NCBI GenBank assembly: GCA_910585015.1
Contig: CAJUCT010000001.1
Span: forward strand, 1-28,732
Source: an uncultured Acetatifactor sp.
GTDB lineage: Bacteria; Bacillota; Clostridia; Lachnospirales; Lachnospiraceae
Length of the DNA stretch: 28,732 nucleotides
Direction: 5' to 3'
Shown: one piece after another, positions 14,264-24,846 of the stretch
Layout: each line of letters starts with the position of its first letter
Position numbering within the stretch: position 1 is the first letter of the stretch
The notes under the pieces: model-generated
Database searches by the model: none
Told to the model about the DNA's origin: nothing
The model's input: only the letters and a program-made list of their open reading frames with translations
Translations under genes and position numbers: made by a program

Positions 14264-14707
14264 TTGAAAGGAAAGTATGTATTTACTGTATGCATAGTGG
14301 CAGTATTTATTGCGTTGGCAGGCACGGGTTTGGCGATGATGCTCCATGACCATAAAGAAAATATAGATATGGTTCAAATCAGCTACAGCCATTATGCCAA
14401 TCCGGCTGCGGATGTAATCTATAAAATTGACGGACGTGAGGATATAGCAAGACTGATCTCCTATTTTGAGGAAATGGTATATACTCCTCTCGTATTTGAT
14501 ATAGCAACAGTCAATTGCGGCTGCGGCTTATACACAGTGTCTATGTTTCGCAGTGATGAACTGATACGGGAATATACGATGGACACAGGAACGCCGGATT
14601 CAAGATATATCAGATTTGCTGACGATGGCGAATGGTATGTTGTTTCCCAGGAGGATGCATACAGATGGGATTCCTATATTGCGGCCATGCAAAAATCTGA
14701 GCAGTAA
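14264..14707 (+). CDS. Hypothetical secreted or membrane-anchored protein
   Basis: The protein is 147 aa if the TTG at 14264 is the start; GGGAGG at 14249-14254 is 9 nt upstream. The alternative ATG at 14153 adds 37 low-complexity residues without a ribosome binding site. The N-terminus is a basic-hydrophobic segment (KGKYVFTVCIVAVFIALAGT) predicting a signal anchor or signal peptide. The rest (about 30-147) is soluble, with a Cys-Gly-Cys-Gly motif (VNCGCGLYTVSMF) and several aromatic residues. The family is unknown. It is transcribed from a perfect-consensus promoter and is divergent from glnA. No relation to nitrogen metabolism can be shown. Confidence 0.7.
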   Translation: MKGKYVFTVCIVAVFIALAGTGLAMMLHDHKENIDMVQISYSHYANPAADVIYKIDGREDIARLISYFEEMVYTPLVFDIATVNCGCGLYTVSMFRSDELIREYTMDTGTPDSRYIRFADDGEWYVVSQEDAYRWDSYIAAMQKSEQ

Positions 14708-14764
14708 TATCTCTTAAAAAAATCCCCGATTTGCGCCAGGCGGTTACTTTTTGCAAAACAGGAC

Positions 14765-14793
14765 TTGACAAATCCCTGACGAGGGTGCATAAT
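14765..14793 (+). promoter_or_regulatory. Promoter at the head of the glnN leader
   Basis: TTGACA (14765-14770), 17 bp, CATAAT (14788-14793). The predicted start near 14800 is only about 10 nt before a strong terminator hairpin, and the glnN start codon is about 280 nt away. Confidence 0.6.
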
Positions 14794-14809
14794 GCAGAAT
14801 ATGAAAGGC

Positions 14810-14853
14810 AAAGGCGTCTTTGAGTGATGTACTCAAGGACGCCTTTTCTTTTT
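14810..14853 (+). terminator. Leader terminator / attenuator upstream of glnN
   Basis: AAAGGCGTC plus TTTGAGT (14810-14825) pair with ACTCAAG plus GACGCCTTT (14831-14846) around a 5-nt loop, followed by a T-rich run (TTTTCTTTTT). It could terminate transcripts from the 14351-14707 gene, or, being just downstream of its own promoter, act as an attenuator for glnN. Further hairpins follow: TGTCAG...CTGACA (about 14864-14883) and CTTGAGGACACCTCAAG (14894-14910). Confidence 0.75.
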
Positions 14854-14946
14854 GTGTATGGTTGTCAGCCTATTCCCTGACAGCGGGGATCATCTTGAGG
14901 ACACCTCAAGCAGCCTCAGGAGATCACTGGTATTATGCGCAGAAAA

Positions 14947-15060
14947 GGGAATGTGCGGAACTCATACTCACGAGCGATGAAATTTGCCGGGATGTTCTTG
15001 GAAGCTTTCGCTCGTGAGTCGGGTTACTTGGCAGGTTTTTGTGACCGTCAGTATAAATAA
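14947..15060 (-). repeat. 95-bp hairpin repeat, copy 2 (inverted), with MITE end fragment
   Basis: 14964-15060 is the reverse complement of the element at 7180-7272, with its internal stem ACTCACGAGCG/CGCTCGTGAGT perfect here (partly G-U in copy 1). Just left of it, GGGAATGTGCGGAACT (14947-14962) matches the right end of the MITE-like element at 23.2 and 28.6 kb (GGGAATATGCGGAACT), suggesting nested or joined elements. The repeat ends 3 nt before the glnN ribosome binding site. Confidence 0.78.
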
Positions 15061-15077
15061 GAGGAGGAGTGAAGTTT

Positions 15078-17174
<2,097 letters not shown>

Positions 17175-17548
17175 ACTGGCAAGAAATACGTGATATAAAT
17201 AAATAGCATATCGCAGGGACATGGTAAGTGTGGAAGTTTCACTTCCAAATACTGATTAATGCAGTAACAGGGGTGCAACCCGTGTTATGCATGCAGAGGG
17301 TATGCATGAAAAGAGGAAGATAATAAATGAGAACTGGCTGGCATGTTGAAAGCAATATGTCAGCCAGTCTAGTGTGGTCAGTACACAGCCCGCTGAATCG
17401 GACAGAAGAGCGTTATACTGACAAACGCTAAGATTTCCAATTCCTGCCGGTCGGCAGCGCAGGCACAGTGGCGGTTTGACTTAGGTTAGTGCCGAAGTAT
17501 CCGGGAACGGTTTGTGCCTTGAGAGAAGCGAAAGGAACGGGATAAAAT
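17175..17548. repeat. Intergenic region with modular hairpin element A and TATACTGAC repeat copy 2
   Basis: 17208-17300 aligns along its length with 25322-25413. Shared parts are the TATCGCAGG head, GGAAGT-loop-ACTTCCAAATAC hairpin (17232-17250), ATTAA-GCA linker, GGG-loop-CCC hairpin and GTTATGCA tail. Next, ACTGGCTG (17333-17340) pairs with CAGCCAGT (17361-17368). Then 17413-17450 repeats the TATACTGAC element of 6684-6718. AGGCACA (17461-17467) and TTGTGCC (17511-17518) can pair just before pyrG. No coding frame is supported here, and no intrinsic terminator of glnN was seen. Confidence 0.65.
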
Positions 17549-19156
17549 ATGACAAAATATATCTTTATAACAGGGGGGGTAGTCTCCGGTCTGGGCAAGG
17601 GGATCACAGCCGCGTCCCTGGGCAGGCTCCTCAAGGCCAGGGGGCTGAAGGTGGCGGCGCAGAAGCTGGATCCCTACATCAATGTGGATCCCGGCACCAT
17701 GAGCCCCTACCAGCACGGTGAGGTATACGTGACCGAGGACGGGACGGAGACGGATCTGGATCTGGGGCATTATGAGCGCTTTATCGACGAGGACCTGAAC
17801 CAGTATTCCAACCTTACCACCGGCAAAGTCTACTGGAATGTGCTGAACAAGGAGCGCAGGGGGGAGTACCTGGGCTCCACTGTGCAGGTGATTCCCCATA
17901 TTACCAATGAGATCAAGGAGTTTGTCTACAGTGTGGGAAGAAAGACGGAGGCGGATGTGGTGATCACCGAGATTGGCGGGACCATCGGCGATATAGAATC
18001 CCAGCCCTTTCTGGAGGCGGTGCGCCAGATTTCCCTGGAGGCGGGCAGGGAAAATAGTCTGTTCATCCATGTGACGTTGGTCCCCTTTCTGCGGGGGTCC
18101 GATGAGCATAAGTCCAAGCCCACCCAGCATTCCGTCAAGGAACTACAGGGCATGGGGATCAATCCCAACCTGATTGTGCTGCGCTGTGACGAGCCGCTGG
18201 AGGAGGGGATTTTTAAGAAAATCTCCCTGTTCTGCAATGTAAAACCGGACTGCGTGATAGAGAATATCACACTGCCCAATCTCTATGAGGCGCCGCTGAT
18301 GCTGGAGAAATCCCATTTCTCCGCGGTTGTGTGCCGGGAACTGGGTATAGATGCTCCGGATCCGGATCTGGGGGAATGGATGGAGATGGTAGATCGGAGC
18401 CGGAGGGCGGAGAATACTGTGGAGATCGGTCTGGTGGGTAAGTATATGGGACTTCATGACGCCTATCTGTCGGTGGCGGAGGCCCTGCGGCACGGTGGTT
18501 TTTTCCATCAGGTCCATGTGAGTATTCATTGGATTGACTCGGAGGAAATCACGGCGGACAACTATGAGGAAAAACTGTCCGGGCTGGATGGCATTCTGGT
18601 TCCCGGCGGATTTGGCAGCAGGGGCATAGAGGGCATGATATTGGCAGCAAGATTTGCCAGAGAGCAAGGGCTTCCCTATTTTGGCATCTGCCTGGGTATG
18701 CAGATTGCCGTAATGGAGTATGCCAGAAACGTGGCGGGCATTCCGGATGCCAATTCCGGGGAATTTGACGAGCAGTGTACACATAGGGTCATAGACTTCA
18801 TGCCGGGGCAGAGCGGTGATATTGACAAGGGCGGCACTCTGCGGCTGGGCGCTTATCCCTGCGTGATTCTGCCCGGCTCCACCATGGAAAGATGTTATGG
18901 AGAAAATCGGATCAGTGAGCGGCACAGGCACCGCTATGAGTTTAACAATGACTACCGACAACAGCTGCAGAACATGGGACTGGTTCTCAGCGGAACTTCC
19001 CCCGACGGCAGGCTGGTGGAGACGGTGGAACTGCCGGATAGGCCGTTCTACGTGGGCGTACAGTTTCACCCGGAGTTCAAAAGCCGTCCAAACCGTCCTC
19101 ATCCGCTCTTTAAGGGATTCGTGGGAGCGGCGGCGGAGCATAGCCGGAGAAAATAA
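17549..19156 (+). CDS. pyrG: CTP synthase (glutamine hydrolysing)
   Basis: This 535-aa cytoplasmic enzyme forms CTP from UTP, ATP and glutamine. The synthetase domain (about 1-265) opens with GGVVSGLGKGITAASLGRLL, the ATP loop, and has KLDPYINVDPGTMSPYQHGE and ITEIGGTIGDIESQPF. The class I glutaminase domain (about 290-530) has GGFGSRG, the nucleophile Cys in FGICLGMQ, and the His-Glu pair in FHPEFKSRP. Length is as usual. The ATG follows AAAGGAACGGG. It sits between glnN and purF on the same strand, so a glutamine-using enzyme follows a glutamine-making one. pyrG in Firmicutes is often attenuated by reiterative transcription, but no such G-run start was identified here. Confidence 0.97.
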   Translation: MTKYIFITGGVVSGLGKGITAASLGRLLKARGLKVAAQKLDPYINVDPGTMSPYQHGEVYVTEDGTETDLDLGHYERFIDEDLNQYSNLTTGKVYWNVLNKERRGEYLGSTVQVIPHITNEIKEFVYSVGRKTEADVVITEIGGTIGDIESQPFLEAVRQISLEAGRENSLFIHVTLVPFLRGSDEHKSKPTQHSVKELQGMGINPNLIVLRCDEPLEEGIFKKISLFCNVKPDCVIENITLPNLYEAPLMLEKSHFSAVVCRELGIDAPDPDLGEWMEMVDRSRRAENTVEIGLVGKYMGLHDAYLSVAEALRHGGFFHQVHVSIHWIDSEEITADNYEEKLSGLDGILVPGGFGSRGIEGMILAARFAREQGLPYFGICLGMQIAVMEYARNVAGIPDANSGEFDEQCTHRVIDFMPGQSGDIDKGGTLRLGAYPCVILPGSTMERCYGENRISERHRHRYEFNNDYRQQLQNMGLVLSGTSPDGRLVETVELPDRPFYVGVQFHPEFKSRPNRPHPLFKGFVGAAAEHSRRK

Positions 19157-19165
19157 GCGCCGCGC

Positions 19166-19276
19166 ATACTGACGCGGATTAACGCAATAACACATGTACA
19201 ACCGGGGGATGGGTGAAACCAAACTTTGGTTGTGCGGGGAAGAGGATCGCAGACAGAGTCTGCGATATGCAAGGGG
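19166..19276. repeat. Modular hairpin element C between pyrG and purF
   Basis: ATACTGACGCGG is followed by ATTAACGCAATAACAC (19178-19193), identical over 16 nt to 25371-25386. Then come two hairpins: ACAACC (19198-19203) with GGTTGT (19228-19233), and ATCGCAGAC (19246-19254) with GTCTGCGAT (19258-19266). The tail ATATGCAAGGGG supplies the Shine-Dalgarno sequence of purF. Confidence 0.65.
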
Positions 19277-19282
19277 ATTATT

Positions 19283-20707
19283 ATGAACAATATTCATGAA
19301 GAATGCGGTGTGCTCGGCGTGATCAGCCAGGGCAGCGCGGATGTGGCGGGCATGGCCTACTATGGGTTGTACGCCCTGCAGCACCGGGGCCAGGAGAGCT
19401 GCGGTATCGTGGTGAACGATGACGGCGTGTTTTCTTCCTATAAAGATTTGGGACTGGTCAGCCAGGTGTTTTCGGCGGACACCCTGTCCCGCCTGCCCCG
19501 GGGCAGCATGGCGGTGGGGCATGTGCGCTACGGCACTACGGGCGCGGCCAATCGCAACAACTGCCAGCCCATAGAAGTCAATCATCAAAAGGGGAAGATG
19601 GCTCTGGCCCACAACGGCAACTTAAGCAATGCCGCGGAGCTTCGCAATACACTGGAACTTTCCGGGGCTATTTTCCACACCACCAGCGATACGGAAACCA
19701 TCGCCTATATCGTCACCAGGGAGCGCCTGCGGACGCCCTCCATTGAGGACGCCTTGAGCGCCGCCATGAATACCCTGGAGGGGGCCTACTCCCTGGTGCT
19801 GATGTCCGCCCAGAAGCTGATCTGTGCCAGAGATCCTCACGGTTTCCGGCCCCTCTGCTATGGCAGAACCCCTGACGGCATCTACGTGGCGGCCTCCGAA
19901 AGCTGCGCTTTGAGCGCTATCGGGGCCCAGTTCATACGGGATCTGGATCCGGGAGAAATTCTGGTGTTTGGCCCGGAGGGCGTCATATCCCGGCGGGAAC
20001 ACTGCGGCCAGCGGGAAAAGAAACTTTGTATCTTCGAGTATATCTATTTTGCCAGGCCGGATTCGGTGATTGACGGGGTATCCGTTCACGGCGCCAGAAT
20101 CCAGGCCGGAAGGATCCTGGCGCGGCGATATCCTGCGGCGGCGGACCTGGTGGTGGGTGTGCCGGATTCCGGGCTGGACGCGGCGCTGGGCTTTTCCCTG
20201 GAATCCGGGATTCCCTACGGCATCGGTCTGATCAAGAACAAGTATATCGGCAGAACCTTTATCTCCCCCGGGCAGCAGGCCAGGCTGGACCAGGTGCGGA
20301 TCAAGCTGAGCGCCATCGAGGAGAGCGTCAGGGGCAAGAGGGTAGTGCTGGTGGATGACTCCATTGTGCGGGGCACCACCAGCGGACGTATCGTGAAGCT
20401 GCTCCGGGAGGCGGGAGCCAGAGAAATCCATATGCGCATCTCCTCCCCGCCATTTATGCACCCCTGTTATTACGGCACGGACATTGACTCCCGGGAACAT
20501 CTGATCGCCTGCCGCCACAGCGTGTCTGAGACGGCGGAGATTATCGGCGCGGACAGCCTGGGATATCTGCCGGTGGAGGAACTGCCCTCCCTCGTCGGGG
20601 GCTGGGGTTACTGCAGCGCTTGCTTTGACGGGAATTATCCCACCGCCATTCCCGCGGATACCCGGAAGGACCGGTTTGAGCAGAAGCTTTCGGAGAGGCG
20701 GCGCTAA
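19283..20707 (+). CDS. purF: Amidophosphoribosyltransferase
   Basis: This 474-aa enzyme is the first of purine synthesis: PRPP plus glutamine gives phosphoribosylamine. The N-terminus MNNIHEEC shows a short propeptide before Cys8, the Ntn nucleophile exposed after cleavage. The glutaminase domain has GHVRYGTTGA and HNGNLSNA; the PRPP loop is VVLVDDSIVRGTTSGRIV (about 354-371). CSACFDGNYP and the other late cysteines (CYYGTD) fit the Bacillus-type enzyme with a [4Fe-4S] cluster. Start at ATG 19283, 6 nt after AAGGGG; an upstream in-frame start at 19226 would place 19 extra residues before the nucleophile and runs through the repeat element. It ends in front of a strong terminator. Confidence 0.97.
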   Translation: MNNIHEECGVLGVISQGSADVAGMAYYGLYALQHRGQESCGIVVNDDGVFSSYKDLGLVSQVFSADTLSRLPRGSMAVGHVRYGTTGAANRNNCQPIEVNHQKGKMALAHNGNLSNAAELRNTLELSGAIFHTTSDTETIAYIVTRERLRTPSIEDALSAAMNTLEGAYSLVLMSAQKLICARDPHGFRPLCYGRTPDGIYVAASESCALSAIGAQFIRDLDPGEILVFGPEGVISRREHCGQREKKLCIFEYIYFARPDSVIDGVSVHGARIQAGRILARRYPAAADLVVGVPDSGLDAALGFSLESGIPYGIGLIKNKYIGRTFISPGQQARLDQVRIKLSAIEESVRGKRVVLVDDSIVRGTTSGRIVKLLREAGAREIHMRISSPPFMHPCYYGTDIDSREHLIACRHSVSETAEIIGADSLGYLPVEELPSLVGGWGYCSACFDGNYPTAIPADTRKDRFEQKLSERRR

Positions 20708-20797
20708 AAAAGCCTGTAAAGCGTCCGCTCAGATTTGAGCATATTGTCGTCGCACAGTATTTTCACGCAGGCACTCCGTTGGGGATGTAAATAGGTT

Positions 20798-20841
20798 ACA
20801 CCCATTGCAGGGCGGGAAAGGCTCTGCAATGGGTGTTTTTT
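20798..20841 (+). terminator. Intrinsic terminator after purF
   Basis: A 13-bp perfect stem, ACACCCATTGCAG (20798-20810) and CTGCAATGGGTGT (20824-20836), with a 13-nt loop, is followed by TTTTT. It lies about 90 bp after the purF stop. Confidence 0.88.
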
Positions 20842-20866
20842 GAATGGTAATAATCCCAAAACCATG

Positions 20867-20892
20867 ATGGACGTAAGCGCGGTTACGTCCAT
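20867..20892. promoter_or_regulatory. Perfect 10-bp palindrome upstream of the DUF255 gene
   Basis: ATGGACGTAA (20867-20876) and TTACGTCCAT (20883-20892) flank GCGCGG. It lies just before a TATAAT (20904-20909), where a -35 box would be, which suggests an operator. A second TATAAT is at 20925-20930. No good -35 matches either, so the promoter may depend on an activator. Confidence 0.5.
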
Positions 20893-20987
20893 AGGTCATC
20901 TGGTATAATATTCGGTTTAACCCATATAATAGCTTTCAGTGACATTCCCAATTGTGTGTCTTTTTATCTTTAGGAAAGGAAGCGGAC

Positions 20988-22925
20988 ATGAGCAATCACC
21001 TGAAAAGCGCCACAAGCCCCTATCTGTTACAGCATGCGGAAAACCCGGTGGACTGGTATCCCTGGTGTGAGGAAGCATTTGAGAGGGCGAGAGAGGAAAA
21101 CAAACCGATTTTCCTGAGTGTGGGCTACAGCACCTGCCATTGGTGCCATGTCATGGCCCATGAGAGTTTTGAAGACAGGGCAACGGCTGAAATCCTCAAC
21201 AAATATTTTATTTCTGTAAAGGTTGATCGGGAGGAACGCCCCGACATTGACAGCGTATATATGACGGTGTGCCAGGCATTCACCGGCAGCGGCGGGTGGC
21301 CCATGAGCATTTTTATGACCTGGGACAAGAAGCCCTTTTTGGCGGGCACCTATTTTCCCGTGCGGCCCCAGCATGGTATGCCGGGATTTTCCGATCTGCT
21401 TAAGGCTGTGGCGGCCCAGTGGAACGGCAGACGCGACGAGCTTTTGGATTCGGCCCGGCGGATTGTGGCCCAGCTGCGGCAAACGGAAGCTGTTTCTGAA
21501 AACATGGACACGGAAAATCTTTGCGGGAGAGCAGTGCAGATGTTTTTCGACAGTTTTGACAGCGTCTGGGGCGGATTCGGATCCGCCCCCAAATTCCCTG
21601 TGCCCCACAACTTATTGTTTCTGACGCTGTACGCCGGGCAGAAGGATAATCCGGGCGCGCTGAAAATGGTTGAAAAGACGCTTACGCAGATGCAAAAGGG
21701 CGGCATCTTTGACCATATTGGTTATGGCTTTTCCAGATATTCCACGGACCAATATTACCTTGCGCCCCATTTTGAGAAGATGCTGTATGACAATGCTTTG
21801 CTGATTATGGCATATGCGTCGGTTTATGTTATCACCCAGAACCGGCTGTATCTGGACACCGCCGAAAAGACCGCCCAATATGTACTCCGCGAAATGACCT
21901 CCCCGGACGGCGGATTTTACAGCGCCCAGGATGCGGACAGCGAGGGGGTTGAGGGGAAATATTATACCTTTACATTGGATGAAATTATTGATATTCTGGG
22001 CAGAGAGAGGGGAGGGCAGTTCTCAGAGACCTTTGACATCACCGCGGAGGGCAATTTTGAGGGGGTAAACATTCCCAATCTCCTAAAGAGCAATGCTCTG
22101 GACGCTGATTTCGGCGCTGAGATTCCCAGGCTGTATGACTACCGGAAAAAACGTTCCAGGCTGCATCTCGACGACAAGATTCTGATTTCCTGGAATTCCA
22201 TGATGATAGCGGCGCTGTCTCTGCTCTACAGGGCATCAAGGAACGGGAAATATCTACAGTCGGCGGTCAGCGCCCAGACATTTCTTGAAGGGAACTTAAG
22301 CGAGGGCCTGCGCCTTAGCACAAGCTGGCGTGACGGAAAAGCTTCGCAAAAAGGTTTTCTGGATGACTATGGGTTCTATGTGGCAGCGTTGATGGAACTG
22401 TATCATTCTACCTTGGACAGAGCGTATCTTGAAAAGGCGGAGCGGCTGTGCGGGGAGGCGGTAAGGCGATTTGCCGATGAGAAAAACGGCGGCTTTTATC
22501 TTGCGGACTTAGCCGATACAGAGTTGTTTATGAATCCCAAGGAATCCTATGACGGTGCGATTCCCAGCGGAAATTCCGTTATGGCGTACAACCTTGTCAG
22601 GCTGTACCAGCTGACCGGAAAAGAAGAGTACGGGGAACTGGCGGAGAAGCAGCTTCGTTATATGTCTGCCCAGGCCCAGGATTATCCGGCAGGACACAGT
22701 ATGTTTCTGCTTGCGAAGCTGATCTATGACAATCCCCCGGATCATATCGTCATCGCCCTGAAAAACAGAGCGGATCTGGAAAAAATAAAGGAGCGTCTTC
22801 CGCTGCTGGCCAATGTAATTGCAGTTTCCCAGTGCCGGGAGTATCCCCTGATAAATGACAGGACTACTTTTTATATCTGTAAGAATCACACCTGCCTTGC
22901 GCCCACCAATACGTTTCAAATTTGA
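20988..22925 (+). CDS. Thioredoxin domain-containing protein (DUF255, YyaL/SSP411 family)
   Basis: The protein is 645 aa and cytoplasmic. The N-terminal domain (about 1-165) is the thioredoxin-like DUF255 fold: NHLKSATSPYLLQHAENPVD, then VGYSTCHWCHVMAHESFED with Cys50 and Cys53 as CxxC, and TGSGGWPMSIFM. The remainder is an alpha/alpha-barrel like those of N-acylglucosamine epimerase or glycosidase-type six-hairpin enzymes (GGIFDHIGYGFSRYSTD, PHFEKMLYDNALL, YSAQDADSEG, DDKILISWNSMMI). Related proteins in bacteria and mammals (SPATA20) have no settled function. The start at 20988 follows AGGAAAGG by 8 nt; the frame extends 12 codons further without support. Monocistronic between a terminator and a repeat-filled spacer. 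Confidence 0.93.
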   Translation: MSNHLKSATSPYLLQHAENPVDWYPWCEEAFERAREENKPIFLSVGYSTCHWCHVMAHESFEDRATAEILNKYFISVKVDREERPDIDSVYMTVCQAFTGSGGWPMSIFMTWDKKPFLAGTYFPVRPQHGMPGFSDLLKAVAAQWNGRRDELLDSARRIVAQLRQTEAVSENMDTENLCGRAVQMFFDSFDSVWGGFGSAPKFPVPHNLLFLTLYAGQKDNPGALKMVEKTLTQMQKGGIFDHIGYGFSRYSTDQYYLAPHFEKMLYDNALLIMAYASVYVITQNRLYLDTAEKTAQYVLREMTSPDGGFYSAQDADSEGVEGKYYTFTLDEIIDILGRERGGQFSETFDITAEGNFEGVNIPNLLKSNALDADFGAEIPRLYDYRKKRSRLHLDDKILISWNSMMIAALSLLYRASRNGKYLQSAVSAQTFLEGNLSEGLRLSTSWRDGKASQKGFLDDYGFYVAALMELYHSTLDRAYLEKAERLCGEAVRRFADEKNGGFYLADLADTELFMNPKESYDGAIPSGNSVMAYNLVRLYQLTGKEEYGELAEKQLRYMSAQAQDYPAGHSMFLLAKLIYDNPPDHIVIALKNRADLEKIKERLPLLANVIAVSQCREYPLINDRTTFYICKNHTCLAPTNTFQI

Positions 22926-22939
22926 CAGTGAAATTATCA

Positions 22940-23095
22940 AATATGCATTAATTCAGTATCGCATGCCAGCCTGCGATATGCAGGAGCAAGGTAGTTTGAA
23001 TGTATAACATTCAAATACGTAGTAAGGGATATTGCAGGCGCAGCGGGAGTTTGGCTTAGCCAAACTCCGGATATCCACGAAGAGGTAAGTTAAAA
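22940..23095. repeat. Modular hairpin element D
   Basis: Three hairpins in series share linkers with elements A, C and E: TATCGCA (22957-22963)/TGCGATA (22972-22978) then TGCAGGAGCAAGG; TTTGAATGT (22995-23003)/ACATTCAAA (23007-23015) then TAC; GGAGTTTGGC (23046-23055)/GCCAAACTCC (23059-23068) then GGATATCCACGAAGAGG. The last hairpin has arms identical to element E at 25300-25322. The head ATGCATTAATTCAG resembles the ATTAA-GCA linker. Confidence 0.7.
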
Positions 23096-23183
23096 TAAAT
23101 ATCGGTTTCCTTGTCACACAAAGGTGCGGCGGTTGTCTAATCATATATAACCTACAAAGAAAAGGGCAAGAGCAAACGTAGGC

Positions 23184-23280
23184 AGCATGTTCCCGGAAAG
23201 CACACGGATGGATAACCGGATGCTTAAAGCGGCCGTCCATTCGTCACTGGTTTGTGCGTTTGCAGGGAAGATGCGGAACT
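23184..23280. repeat. MITE-like palindromic element, copy 1
   Basis: About 97 bp bounded by near-inverted ends GCATGTTCCC (23185-23194) and GGGAAGATGC (23265-23274), followed by GGAACT. The whole aligns with 28580-28675. An inner stem (GGATGGA with TCCATTC) replaces the different but also complementary stem of the other copy, so pairing is kept while sequence changes. The element ends 6 nt before the AGGAGG of the sigma factor gene and is open in frame with it. Confidence 0.78.
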
Positions 23281-23300
23281 CTAAGCAGGAGGTACAAAAC

Positions 23301-24146
23301 ATGAATAACATTACAAACGAAGAACTAATGGCTTTGATAGACAAAGCCACCGCCGGGGACAAAAGTTCGCTGGAAACCGTCATTCTCAGTGTGCAGGATC
23401 TGGTGTTCAATCTTTCCCTGCGGATGCTGGGGACTTTTCCTGACGCGGAGGACGCGGCCCAGGATATCTTGCTGAGAATCATAACCCACCTGTCCTCTTT
23501 TAGGGGGGAAAGTTCTTTTTCCACCTGGGTGTTCAGCATTGCGGCAAACCATCTGAAAAACTATAAGAGGCATATGTTTGCAAAGTATCCTCTCAGTTTT
23601 GAATTTTATGGAGAGGATATAAAAAACGGAAAGATTGATGATGTGCCGGATCTGACGCAAAATGTGGAGAAAGCCATATTGGCGGAGGAGTTGAAACTGT
23701 CCTGTACCAATGTCATGCTCCAGTGTCTGGATGCCGAGAGCAGGTGTATCTTTATTCTGGGCACCATGTTCAAGGTGGACAGCAGGATTGCCGGGGATAT
23801 TCTGGGGATCACTCCCGAAGCCTACCGTCAGCGGCTGTGCAGGATCCGCAATAAGGTGGCGGACTTCCTGAAGGAATATTGTGGTGAGTATGGCAGCGGA
23901 AAATGTCACTGTGTTGACAGGGTGAATTATGCGATCCAAAATCACAGGATCAGTCCTGTCCATTTGGATTTCACCGCCGCCGTTCCCGGGAAGACGCTTC
24001 TGGAAGTGAAAGAAGCCATGGAGGATATAGATGATCTTTCGCAGCAGTTCTCCTTTTGCAAAACATATCAGTCCCCGGCGGGCTTAAAGGAATTTATACA
24101 AAAATTTCTGGACGGGACTTCGTTTTCCGTTGTCCAAAATGCATAG
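23301..24146 (+). CDS. RNA polymerase sigma factor, ECF-like with C-terminal extension
   Basis: The protein is 281 aa from ATG 23301, 8 nt after AGGAGG. Region 2 lies at about 25-95 (LVFNLSLRMLGTFPDAEDAA, then QDILLRIITHL, then FSTWVFSIAANHLKNYKR). Region 4 lies at about 140-190 (CIFILGTMFKVDSRIAGDIL, then YRQRLCRIRNKVADFLKEYC). About 85 extra residues follow, beginning with GSGKCHCVDRVNYAI, whose Cys-His-Cys could bind metal; this tail is found in a clostridial group and may act as a sensor or self-inhibitor (inference). The frame is open upstream to 23187 through the MITE-like element, which would give a false N-terminal extension. The next gene follows 16 bp later and is probably co-transcribed. 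Confidence 0.88.
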   Translation: MNNITNEELMALIDKATAGDKSSLETVILSVQDLVFNLSLRMLGTFPDAEDAAQDILLRIITHLSSFRGESSFSTWVFSIAANHLKNYKRHMFAKYPLSFEFYGEDIKNGKIDDVPDLTQNVEKAILAEELKLSCTNVMLQCLDAESRCIFILGTMFKVDSRIAGDILGITPEAYRQRLCRIRNKVADFLKEYCGEYGSGKCHCVDRVNYAIQNHRISPVHLDFTAAVPGKTLLEVKEAMEDIDDLSQQFSFCKTYQSPAGLKEFIQKFLDGTSFSVVQNA

Positions 24147-24162
24147 GGAGGGCCGCAGACAC

Positions 24163-24846
24163 ATGGATATACAGTTGATTATAAAATACCTGACCGATCT
24201 GGGCGGGAACAATAACCGGGAGTGGTATCATGCGCATAAATCAGAAAATAAAGCCGCCAGTGCGGAATTTGAGGCGCTGATCCGGGAACTCATTTTCAGT
24301 ATAGGTGAATTTGACAGCAGTGTGATACATAACGAGCCCAAAAACCTCACCTTTAAGCTGACGAGGGATACCCGCTTCAGCCATGATAAATCCCCCTATA
24401 ACCCGGCGTTCCGGGCCCACATTTCCTCCATGGGAAAACTGCCGGTTCCCGTGGGCTACTACATTATGCTGAAGCCGGGAAACCAGTCTTTCCTCGGCGG
24501 CGGTTTGTTCGCGGACATGTTTAAGGACGCAACGGCGATGGTACGGGATTACATTGTTCAAAACGGAGAAGAATGGGAAAAGATCATTCAAGCGCCGGAG
24601 TTCATGAAATACTTTGCCGTACAGGGATCGGCATTAAAGAATGTTCCTGCGGGATATGAGAAGGAACATCCACAGGCGGAATATTTAAAGTTTAAGAGCT
24701 GGTATCTGGAATATCCGATCAGGGATGAAGAACTGAGGGACGCAGAGGCATTTCTAACAAAAGCCACAGAGCTTTTTCGGATTATGAAACCTTTTAACGA
24801 TTATCTGAACAAGGCCCTTAAAGGGTTTCAGATGCCGGTGAGATAA
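24163..24846 (+). CDS. DUF2461 domain-containing protein
   Basis: This 227-aa cytoplasmic protein has unknown activity. Family features: an early NNREWYHAHKSENKAA segment, then LTRDTRFSHDKSPYNPAFRAHIS, then GYYIMLKPGNQSFLGGGLFAD, in the usual order for DUF2461 (TIGR02453-type) proteins. The ATG at 24163 is preceded by GGGAGGG with 11 nt spacing; a start 33 bp upstream would overlap the sigma factor. Only 16 bp separate it from the sigma gene, so they form a two-gene unit. Confidence 0.9.
   Translation: MDIQLIIKYLTDLGGNNNREWYHAHKSENKAASAEFEALIRELIFSIGEFDSSVIHNEPKNLTFKLTRDTRFSHDKSPYNPAFRAHISSMGKLPVPVGYYIMLKPGNQSFLGGGLFADMFKDATAMVRDYIVQNGEEWEKIIQAPEFMKYFAVQGSALKNVPAGYEKEHPQAEYLKFKSWYLEYPIRDEELRDAEAFLTKATELFRIMKPFNDYLNKALKGFQMPVR

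Noticed and set aside
20704..20892. 62-aa minus-strand frame after purF
   Set aside because: It lies across the purF terminator and a palindrome and has no ribosome binding site.
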